Positions 45,226-57,200 of a DNA stretch of 60,000 nt are shown in pieces. The translations under genes were made by a program, and so were the position numbers. Source of the stretch: Bolinopsis microptera (Eukaryota > Ctenophora > Tentaculata > Lobata > Bolinopsidae); NCBI RefSeq assembly GCF_026151205.1, contig NC_087072.1, forward strand, positions 5,196,084 to 5,256,083, in the 5' to 3' direction. The notes below the pieces were generated by a model that searched no databases, was not told where the DNA came from, and worked only from the letters and a program-made list of their open reading frames with translations. Position 1 is the first letter of the stretch. Each line of letters opens with the position of its first letter.

Positions 45226-48200
45226 TCAAGACTCTAGAGTGTGATAGTGACAGAAAATAGAGTCCTTGATGAGCTCCTTACTGTGTTTCCTCTTCTCACA
45301 ATCCCTCTCCAAACAGAGATTAACAAAAGCAGCCAGATGTGGAGGAGTCTCCCCAGGTAGAGGCATCTTCAGGGTGTCCCGGTAGATGTGGTACTGGGCT
45401 GTCTCGGAGTCCAGCTCTCCCCAGGGGGTGTCTCCTCGTATCATCTCAAACATGGCTATACCTAGAGACCACACGTCCACCTTCCGTCCCGCTTTTCCTG
45501 AAGTGTTACACTGTTACACTGTTACACTGTTACACTGCTACACTGTTACATTGTTACACTGTTCACGGTTACATTGTTACATTGTTACACTGTTACACTG
45601 TAACACTGTTACACTGTTACTAGTAACACAGTGCTGCACTGTAAGGTTACACGTGTGTTATGCTGGCAACTTGGAAGTGGCAGTAGCAATAAAATGTTCA
45701 ATCAGTACCACTGATACTGTTTAATCAGTGCGATGATTTATAACTCATAAGTTAACTTTACTAAGGCTAAGAAAGGGAAATAGCAATGTACGGTGTACCT
45801 CTCCCTTCGATGAGCTCAGGAGCCCTCCAATGAGGATTCCCGACTTGGCTGCTGAACAGTGAGCAGTGCGTGTCTGTGAACGACTTCGAGATACCGAAGT
45901 CTGCTATTTTTATCACGTTTGCTCTGCTTATCAAGATGTTCTTTGATCGTAAATCCCTGAAGTAATTAAAGTGTTGAGTAAGAGTTAGGGTAAAATACTA
46001 ATAATTGATAATATCATTTATAATCCGGAGGAATTTATTATTATTAAATCAAAGTTCTAAACAAGGGATAGTTAAAAAACAACGCCCAAGTCTAATCTTT
46101 CCCTAAAACAATAATTAAATATCAAAAACTTCATTGTAATTTCTGCCAATATCTCTTGTCATAAGCTAAATTACGGAGATAATACAGATCAAAAATATTA
46201 TTCATATAAAAATGTTTACATAAATCATGCATAATCAGCGAGAATAGATTGCTTTAGCTTTCTGCTTTGGGGTCTTCCTCTTCTCCCTGGTAAGTCCAGT
46301 GTATTGATGGCAAAAATGGGAATTTGTATCTAAAAAATGTATTCTTGGTTAAAAAATTACGATTGGAGTTACATTGTTATCTTATGATACGAGTGAAGGA
46401 AATTTTTTTTTTCTTTTAATTTTTTTTTGAGTGAAGGAAACTTGTATTCTTATTTTCTACCGAAAGCTTCTTTTTTGCCATACGGTTCATTCCTATTTTG
46501 AATAGAATACTACGACAGAGCTGTTAAGATAAGTATTTTTGCACTTCTATCCAAAACCATAACATATGCCTAGAGACTTCTTCATGATCTGGAACTTACG
46601 GCACTTGGCTTGTCGATGAACGGTTTTAAAACGGAGTTTATACCAACATTAATCCCGATGAAGCTAACATCCGTGCTGATGTGCATAAAACGGAAGATCC
46701 TTGGAGCAGGTACAGGCCTTTACATACCTTGGATCCTACATTGCTGACAGCAGTATAAAGTAACACCAAAAAGGTATGGCATGGTCAGCATGTATGAAGC
46801 TTCAAAAAGTGTGGACGTCTGGTATCTCGGATCGTGCTAAAGTTAAGTGTTTCAAAGCGTGCATCTAGCCTGTTCTTCGGCATTCATCAGAGAGTTGGAC
46901 ACTAAACATAAAATGAGAAAAACGTTTAAATGGCTGCTACACGAAACTCCTCATCAAAAACTTACATTAAAAGAAACATCCAAACCTTCGTCAAATCTAT
47001 GGCATGGTGACCTTCCTCAGTTCCTCCCATTACCTCCGTCCTAGCCCAACGAAGAGCTCGCTTTGAGAGTCACTGTAAGAGGGCCGAATCTCGGGCCATA
47101 TCAACAGTCCTGCTTTGTCGCCTGCTTGGGCAGAAAAAACCTTAACCTGGTAACCTTGTTGCCTGCACAAGAGCAATTCTAACTGCACATGTTGTATGCA
47201 CAGTAAACTTTTCTCAAGGCATGGGCGCCTCCCGCAAGTTGGCCGCTGTAGAAAGCCTCTAACATACTTAGAACTTAGAGATACAGAAGTTGATATTGGT
47301 GATCTACGGTTTACTATACTCGATCGTGCTGTTTGGAAGAAACTTTTTGAGGAAATTTCGATGGATAGGTCATTATAGGAGGACCGCCACAAGAAAGTAA
47401 GTAAGATAAGTGTGAGTAGAACTATTGATATAATATTTATGTTAGCCTTGATTCAATTTAGTTAGCTTTGATTCAATTTAGTTAGCTTGATTTACTTTAG
47501 TTTCTTCTAAATAAAAATAGCAGGAATTTAATTTCGGAAGTTAAAATTGTAAATTCAGATCTTGACATCTCTAAGTCTAACACATGTGTTCGTGTCTGCA
47601 GACACCATCGTCACATCTAATGGTGCCACTAGGACAGTCACCGTCATCATCTCCACCATCATCATCTCCACAATCGTTGCAAGTCCTTCTGCAGTACTCT
47701 ATGAGGTCCGCATACTCGCAGTGGATTGCTGAGCAGTATTGAGACGCATCCTGACAGTCTGGGTCGGCTGTTGGGACTGGCTTGTCGTCTTCAGAGGGTA
47801 TGTAAGAGGTAGCATCGTCGGCGGGAGCTGTGTCTGACTTTCCAGTCCTCTTCAGGACGGGGTAGCTGCTGTACTTGAAGAGACCACAGTTGTGGTAGTT
47901 CCTGGCGTACTTGACGAACCCTTGGTCTCCCCAGGCATTTCCCCAGGAGTTCTTTACGAGAACGAATTTCTCTGTGTAACCGACAGCAGTGACAGCGTGG
48001 TTGGGTCGTCCTGAGCAGGTGGTGTCCTTGATGATACCACCGGAGTACTGTTGGAAGTAGTTGGTTACCTCAAAAGCTACAGACAGTGACCCAGAAGCAA
48101 GAGCATTAATATTAGCAGCCTCTGTACCCCCAACATTTTTGTATCCTGTGATTTTGTACGCTACCAGAGCGTTCGGCTTGCTACTTCCTAGACACCTTCC

Positions 48201-51200
48201 GTCTTTCTGTGCGTATTTGTAGTCAGCGGAGGAAGCCAGGCGTCCACCGTTCTTCGAGGAGTAATCGTAACCATCATCTGGCCATCCCCCGTTGCATCCG
48301 TCTCTGCCAGCATTCTCATAAGTACAGTCAAGGTACTCCTGTTCGGCAAAGTCCCTCAGAGTTCCTGAGAGTTGCTTGTATCTAGTCTCCAGTCCTCCAA
48401 CTGCTCCGAATGTCCAGCATGATCCACATCCTCCTTGGTTCTTGACTTCCGTAACTGAACCCTCGTTCGTCCACAGTTTCTTTGCGGGAGCTTTGAGCAG
48501 AGGTGAAGAGAGGAGAACGTCGTTTTCTTTGTGTCCAGTGACGTTGAGTCCGAGATACTGTCTCTTCTCATCACCAGTCATAGCAGAGAAGAAGTTCAGA
48601 GCGAAGACTGCATCTCCTTCTTGTTCGTTGGCGTCAGCTACAAACTCAGCGTTAGATCGGAACATTCTGAATCTCATCCTATCTCACCAGATCCAAAGGC
48701 AAGGTGTTCCTTTGCTTTGTAGTTGGAGTATAGCTTGAGGGTCTCCTTCGGTGATCGGAGGATGCTTCTCAGGTTCTCAGCAGCGACGTAGCTGGCCAGC
48801 AGGCAGATTGCTAGGAAGAACTTCATCTTGGATTTGGAATGGATTCTAAGGGAGGCTGAAACTGTTTTTATAGTGTCGATTTTCGAATTAGCACAATTTT
48901 GTAAAATGCCGCATTGTTTTTGTTTCCAGCCGCTAAATTGATTTGTAGCATTGTTGCACAGCTGTTTCTCCTTTGAAAGTTTCAAGAAGGTTCCAACACG
49001 TGACAGTGATTGTTTGACTAACGAGTTTAGACCCTCACTTTAACTCTTTTTCTAGATCTCTTGACGAATCTCGCAACTATGGGGTACTAGAATCTTAAAA
49101 GTACCTGATTTTCATGTTTCTTGGTCCTGGAGGCTTTTAATTTCGGAAAATGAAATAATTCGAGATAGGTATTAGCATTTTGTAAACAAATTCCGCCATC
49201 TTCTAAATACTTAGTCTTCTCTCAGTCAAAGATAATAAATGATTTTAAAACTCTCTATTTTAATATTGATCGTTCCAGTGACCGAGTATGCCAAGAAGGC
49301 TTTCATATGGACAGTCTTGGAGCACACCCTACTTATTGATAATGAAAGTCCTGTCAGTTTAGCCTCCTGCTATTAATTTGACATGTCAAACAGCCTCAAA
49401 GGTAAGCAAAGTCACCAAGCTGATTTAAAATAACGTGATGTTGGTTTTCACAAAAAATGTCGATGATTGTTAATCTCAAAAGTATTGGAGATAATAGAGC
49501 TTGATGGAGAAAACATCTTCGCTTAGAATATATTGATTTATAACCCACTGTCTTTTATGTAGATGTTAACATTACTAGCAGAAACCCGTCTAACACTAAA
49601 GTGGTGTCAAGATAAAATAATATTTATCAATTTATTTATTTTGTGATTTTGACACCACTTGAGGGTCCAAATTTCGGGACCTAAGGTTCTTATTCCTTGG
49701 CCAATTTTTTATTTCTTCGCACTGGTAAAAAAGCAATAAAAGCATTCGACCCAACCAAAAATGCTCTGATTGTCACCATTTCAGTAGGAATTTAAGAACT
49801 TTCTTCTCCATAACTAGTAATGGCACCCGTTAAATCCTACCATAAAGCACAATGTAACTAGTTTAAATACAGTTTTTCCTGTGTGGAATCAAATAATCTA
49901 CCTCACGTGCACTCTCGACTACCTCTCCCGCTAAACGTTTGAAGTCAAACTGTACAACAAGATTAAACACCTGGTTCTCTAAACACTTGACAACACAAAT
50001 TGTTTAACTTGTCAAATATTAAAGAGTGCCTGTAAAATCACATTAGCAGGCTCGCGAGTAGGGAAAACACCTCCGTGTTAAACTGGTTTTAAGGACGATG
50101 TTTGTAAAGATGACGCTTCAACTTTGAACAATCATCCTATCTGAGAACTATAAGACTTGTTAATTGACTTAGACAGTTCACAGGATGAATTTTAAAAGAT
50201 AGCGGACATAACACGCTACCTACTGCGAAAAGATCAAAAACAATGCGACATTTTACATTGTTTACAAAATTGGGCTAATTTAGCAGCTAAATAACAGACT
50301 ATAAAAACAGTGTCAGCATCCCTTAGAATCCATTCCAAATCCAAGATGAAGTTCTTCCTAGCAATCTGCCTGCTGGCCAGCTACGTCGCTGCTGAGAACC
50401 TGAGAAGCATCCTCCGATCACCGAAGGAGACCCTCAAGCTATACTCCAACTACAAAGCAAAGGAACACCTTGCCTTTGGATCTGGTGAAGATAGGATGAG
50501 ATTCAGAATGTTCCGATCTAACGCTGAGTTTGTAGCTGACGCCAACGAACAAGAGGGTTCCGCCGTCTTCGCTCTGAACTTCTTCTCTGCTATGACTGGT
50601 GATGAAAAGAAACAGTATCTCGGACTCAACATCACCGGACACCAAGCTAACAGCATACCTGGCCCCCTTTCCTCATCTGATCTCCAGGCTGATCCCCCCG
50701 CAAAGAAACTCTGGACTAACGAAGACGCTGTTACCCCCGTGAAGAACCAAGGAAGCTGCGGATCCTGCTGGACATTCGGAGCAGTTGGAGGGCTGGAGAG
50801 CAGGTACAAAGCACTCTCTGGAACACTGAGGAACTTTGCAGAACAGGAGTACCTTGACTGTGTGTATGAGGGCTTCAGAGACGGATGTAACGGAGGGTGG
50901 CCAGATGACTGCTACACGTACTCCCAAAACAACGGAGGACGACTTGCTGCCACCAAGGACTACTGGTACGGACCTGTCGACGTCAAATGTGAAGCTGACA
51001 ACAAGCCTAATGCTCTGATTGCTTACAAAATAACAGGATACGAAAGTCTAAGAATGGGTGAGAGATATAACATCGCAGCTCTTGCTTCTGGGTCACTGGC
51101 TGTAGCTTTTGAGGTAACCAACTACTTCCAACAGTACTCCAGTGGTATCATCAAGGACACCACCTGCACAGGACGACCCAACCACGCTGTAACTGCTGTC

Positions 51201-54200
51201 GGTTACACAGAGAACTTTGTTCTTGTAAAGAACTCCTGGGGAAGTGCCTGGGGAGACCATGGGTTCGTTAAGTTCGCCAGGAACCACGATAACTGCGGTC
51301 TGTTTGATTACAGCACCTACCCCATCCTCAAATCAACTGGTAACCAGGACTCAAACGCTGACGAGGCCACTACTTACAGACCCTCTGAAGACGATGAGGT
51401 CTGTGAGGATGTATCCAGCTACTGCAGACCTGACCACTGCCAGTCCCCTGATCTCATACAGTACTGCAGGAAGACTTGTAACGAGTGCGGAGATGATGAT
51501 GGTGGAGATGATGACGGTGACTGTCCTAGTGGCACCATCAAGTGTGACGATGGTGTCTGCAGACACGAACACATGTGTTAGACTTAGAGACGTATATAAT
51601 AATCTTTACTAAATGGTTTTAAATGTTTATTTTTAATTTGTTACCCTTCAACAAATTTTAGACTGAAAATTCCATTGACGAACTTTGGTGGGCGGTGGCT
51701 GAGCTCCATTTATGGTCTACTGTAACTTCTAGTAACTTCTATTAACTTCTAGTAACTTCTAGTAACTTCTAGTAACTTCTAGTAACTTCTAGTAACTTCT
51801 AGTAACTTCTAGTAACTTCTAGTAACTTCTAGTAACTTCTAGTAACTTTTAAAATAAGCCAATACAGATCGGTAGAAACACATAGCAGTTTCTAGTCATA
51901 GATTACACTTGTGTAAGTGTCAAAGTGTAATCCATGACCAGAAATGTGGTTTTCTTTATAATTTAGGTACAAAACAATGCAAAACTCCACAGTGATTTTA
52001 CTGTTTACGTGGCTGCCGGATCAGTTTCCGGTCCCAAAGCCTCCCAGTGAAACACACAGTAGCAGCTAAGTCGTAGTTGGATTGTAGCGACAAGAGATGA
52101 CATACGATATTGTGTTTGTCTGTCTGTAGTACTGTAGTAATGTGTAGCAAACAGTTTGAATCAAACTGTTTGCTACACATTACTAGTTTGATACATATTA
52201 CAAAGAATGTAGAAGAAATAGGTGATTGTGTAATCTGTTTTTTGAGTAGCACAATTGGCAACGATGGTTTTATTATGGTAAAATTATGTTCCTTAATATA
52301 TTACATTCGTTGGTTCGTTACATGTTTGGTTCGTTGTAATTTCTCAAGAACTGTTTGCAAACATATTATAATTCTGATGGCATCTCGAGATTACAAGTAC
52401 AGCAACAGCACACTTTATGGCATTGAAAGTGATGCTTTAAGGTACACTTGGGCAGGATACTTCCTATTCATCATCATCTCATCTTTGATAGGGGACACAG
52501 CCATTCTTATAGCGTCCATGAAGTACAAAGCTTTCAAATTTCATAGAGCAATCATCATCATAATCGAACACCTAGCAGTCTGTGATCTGATGGTAGTTGC
52601 TACGGACGTTGTCCCAAAACTTGTTTCTCTCATAGCAAATAAGCAGGTGCTCGGGAACTATCTTTGTTTCTTGTCTCCATACGCTAGATTCTACTTCAAC
52701 CTGGCAAGCCTTTTCCTCATCTGCATTATGACATCCGTCAAACTGCTCCTCCTCAAATATCCCCTTAGATTTGGAACGACAACAGAGAAGCAAACACACA
52801 TTATTTGCACGGCAAGTTGGTTGGCAGCTTTCGCTTTCCCTATCACATTTCTTATTGTAGATAGAGATGATATTTACTTTTCATACCGAACCTTTAAATG
52901 CACTTACGGTTTCTCATCAGAGATTTGGATCTTGCTGAAGCATTGCCTCGCTCTCTTCTTCGTTCACATTCCAGTCCTGCTGGTTGTAGCCACAACAGTA
53001 CATTTGCTGATCATAGCCAAACAGTTTGCTCGCCGGAACCGACAAAGTCTAAAGTGGCAAGGAATCACAACTTCTGTGCTGACAGCAACAATTTACTGCA
53101 TATCTGTCCTTCCAGTGACCCTGTACTACATTGGAGAAGCCATCCTAAAGGGAGAGAGCAAGATCCTCTTCCATACCCACTGCTATAGGGTAGCGAATTC
53201 CTTCGTTTTCCTGAACACCATCAGCAACTTCTACATATATAGTCTGACCGTTGACAGCTTTAGAGAGTTTGTCCGGACCAGAATGCTGCAGTGTGCTTCC
53301 ATCAATGGAAATTATGCTAATCGTGGTAAGAGACTTGTCAAATCTAAGTTTAAGCGTTGATTGATTTTATTGATTTTATTTCAACTCTTTATGAATTACC
53401 ATTTTTAACAGGAGATCGGAGATATGGGGTACAAACAAGCAGAACAGACATTACTGAGGGTGATCAACAAACACCGATCTAAGGACTAAGGAGCTTGTTT
53501 TGATACCACAAACTTGCACCAAGAACCCTGATTAGGCGGTAGCCGACCATGATTTTAGAATTTTTAGGGTGTGGTAATGGAATCATGATTGTGACCATTA
53601 CCAAAATTTCAATTTTCAGTGCTCATTCTGGTCAGTTGAGATTTCTAATATTTGACTGTGATAATATTAATTGATAATCAATTAAAAGTTGATACGAGGG
53701 ACCGTATTTAAAGTATGATTTTTTAGTCCTGTCAATGTTTCCCATAAGTTATCTATCCACATTTATTCGATGGATCTTAATAACTCAAGAGATAAAAGTA
53801 GGAGTAGTAGACGTTCTTTTAGTGTCAAGATATTTTCAATACTGTTGATTGAGTTGTGTCTTAGTGAAGTCCATCAAATGCAAAGTGTACAATCGACTTG
53901 CAGTTTTAAATTTATCCTTATACTTTTAGATTTTAGAGCAAAAGTCTACATTGTTAATTGTTATAGATAAAATATTCTCTGATTTCTGAAATTAATTTTG
54001 TTTGCAGCAAAATATGAGTATATTTTGTTAAAATACATTTTAAGACTGTCTATCGGATGATGGAGCCACTGCTTACAACTATCCAGTTCCCCGGTTGAAT
54101 TTATATAGAATCCTTGTTAAGTTGTTACTTTGCTCTTTAATTTGCTGGCTAGACAAAGCATTTTGCGACAGTTCTGATTTATCAACTTAGCAATAATCTT

Positions 54201-57200
54201 TACTAGTGATCCAATAAATGGTGCGGAATTTATTTCAGTAAAATTGGCATTTAATAAAGAAAGTTGGACGGCGGGAGCCCAGACGGTCATGTTCGGGCCT
54301 TACCGGGCGTCATAACCACTAAGCGTAGCGATTATTTAACTTTATAAAAGTATAAATAAGTAACGCATTGCTCATAACAGTAGTTGTAGTATTACTCATC
54401 AAGGTCATATAACCGTCCATTTCAGTCGGCACCCAAATAAAACACCTCTCATGCGACAAACTCTTCGGTACAAACGTATGGATGAACTCTACACCGTGGG
54501 TGCCGGTTCGTTGGACACCACAGGATTATTAATTTCCCTATAAACAAGATGCAAAATCTGTTTTCCTTAGCAATAAGCAATACCCCCATTTAACTAGATC
54601 TCTTACACAGCTATTCCATAAGATTTAAACTCTAAAATCAGAGATTCAAGTGTAACTTCAAAAACATATTGGAGACTTTTTCCCAGCCCCCACTCCCCAG
54701 CATCATTGTTCAAAGGAGAAGGAGTCATCTTTTTAATGACACACCTCATCGGTTGTTACAATTCCGGAACTTATTTTTCCATTCTCGTATTGAGGGATTA
54801 CAGTAAGGGTCAGAAATGTAAATGCCAGTGAACGTAGAATTTCGGCTCACTAAGGCTGATAGGATATTCCTTATACTGTATAATAGCACAACTGTATAAT
54901 AGCACAAATTTTAAAACCACAAGGAGTACTCAAATAAAGATAGTTACAGAGTTATCGCTACTTATACTTGTGAGAATTCACTCGGCCAGACTCCAGAGAA
55001 GTTGACTCCAAGACAACGCTGATATTTATTCAGTATTGCCAGTGGGCAAGCGCCGGGATAAAACTCCTGGACAGCCTTGGATTTCAACAGCCTAGCTGGT
55101 TGGAACTGACAAATCACAGGAAGGGGTTCCTTGGAGGTAAAGGTGAGAAAGGTCAAATGATAAGTCTAAGAACTTGTCTTGAAGGAATAGACAAAAATAG
55201 ATTAATGCGCAGGATCGTCAATATTCGGGCACAAGGACAAGGGAATTTGTTGGGCAGATGACGTTCTTTTAATTTTCTTATAAAGTTCTTATAAAATTCT
55301 TATAAAGTTCTTGTAGCACTGCAGTACGGCTAGAGTTGTGAACTTTATAGTTACTTTAATTGTGTTGCCACTGTAACATTATAGCCACTGTAACATTATA
55401 GAAACGCATTACGCACGTGGCATTCACAGGGTGATTCAGGGTGTATAGTTTCCGAATTTTAGTTTTCTGAGCTGTTATAACATGCTACAGTAGATCATTT
55501 TCTATTTAACATTTGCATTCTCAGCCGAATGATAGGAAACTTGATGCAGGGTTAAATGAGGAGGGGCCCTGCCAAAATGATCCGACAAAAAAGTTTAAGC
55601 ACTGAGTCCAAATTTGTTTTAAATCGTTCGATCAACGACTTGACTCTGAAGGGTATTTATTTCAAATAACACAGAAGGTAAGGAACAAGGACCAATTCTA
55701 ACGACGATGCATTTACCTCATTGTACAACTACTGTTCTATAAAACAGGTGTCACTGATCAATTAAGCTATTAAGGTTTCTCCACTCTTCAGTCCTTCTAC
55801 ATGTCATAGTAAAGTAGTAATTAGGTGGTAAACTCCTAACAATGGTTTCCCAACAGTTTTAACTTTCCTGAGGTCAAAGCTAACCTAATTTTTGTCTCGC
55901 ATCACTCAATCAGTTCGTATTTTGTTGTTGTGACCATCTGTTCATATTGAGTTTTCTCCACTCTGGTAATTAGGTGGTAAACTTTGAACTAGCGGTAAGG
56001 AACTAGCGGTGAGGAGTGAAAGTAATGGTAGTTTCCCGATAGTTTAACTTTCAAAGTTACCGTTCGCGTTAGTTCATGCTCCTTATTTTTGTCTCGCATC
56101 ACTCACTCGGTTTGTATAATATAGTATAATACTATGTTTTCAGTACACTAAAATGTAGATGTACTGAAGAGTGAAGGGGTGTCCTTTAAAGAATATTCTC
56201 AATGGTCTTTTGGCAGGGCCCCTCTTCATTAACCTTCAATCAAGTTTCCTATCATTCGGCTGAGTCGACCGATACATTACACAGAAGTGTATTGTGTAAT
56301 TTCGCATAGATCCATGGATCCTTAGCTACTCCCCAGTCGTGTTTTGTTATTGTGACCATCTGTTCAGTTCATCTTTTGCCGGATTTGTTGCTACCTTCCG
56401 CACCGCATTCGTTGATAGTAAGGCATTCTCCGAGATAGGGAAGGTAGTTGAGTGTGGACCATATTATAGTACCCTGCCTAGATGTCAGGCCATTTCGGAC
56501 ATATGAGGTGGAATGAGTAGAAAAAACCTGATATGAATTATCATATCTGCACAAAATTTTATGCTGTCTGCTAAACTTGCAGGCATGCGTAGATTGCTTG
56601 TCAACGCAGCCCAGTTATGGTCTAGTTGGACACTTTGCACAAAACGTACCAACTACATTAATAATTCTTATAAACATGTTGCAGAAAATGCTTCGTAGAT
56701 TCGAATCTGTTTGACAATCGCAATTCAATTTTATGTTCTTGAAGCAAACCGTCTACAGGTACAAATGTGATAAATTAGAAATAATATAGGTTTTCACAAA
56801 ACAGACTTTTTGTGAAGTTGTGACTCTAAATTCAAAAATTGTCTTCTGAACCTTACCTTCGTTATTTACTCTTTCGTGTTATTTGGTAAGCCCTCGAAGG
56901 ACACATAACGCACGGTTTAGATTTAGATAAATTTCATGTACAATGATTGATCTATGATACTTTGTAATTCAATACTATTATAAGTTAGGTTTCAGTGAGC
57001 ATCTGGTTCCTATTTTTACAAGGATCTTTTCTTTTACTTGTGAAATATAACATGGTTAAGGGTTGAACTGGCAGGTTAAGATCTTAATTTGGAAACAAAG
57101 AGAAACGTTACGTAAGCTACGTTACGTAAGCTAATTAAGCCTTCTATGCGAAAATGAACCATCATTTGTTATCGATGATACGCCATTTGCTAACGGTCTC

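Noticed and set aside
53770-53970. 66-residue frame between GPCR genes
   Set aside because: It is short and AT-rich, with no motif and no splice or promoter context.
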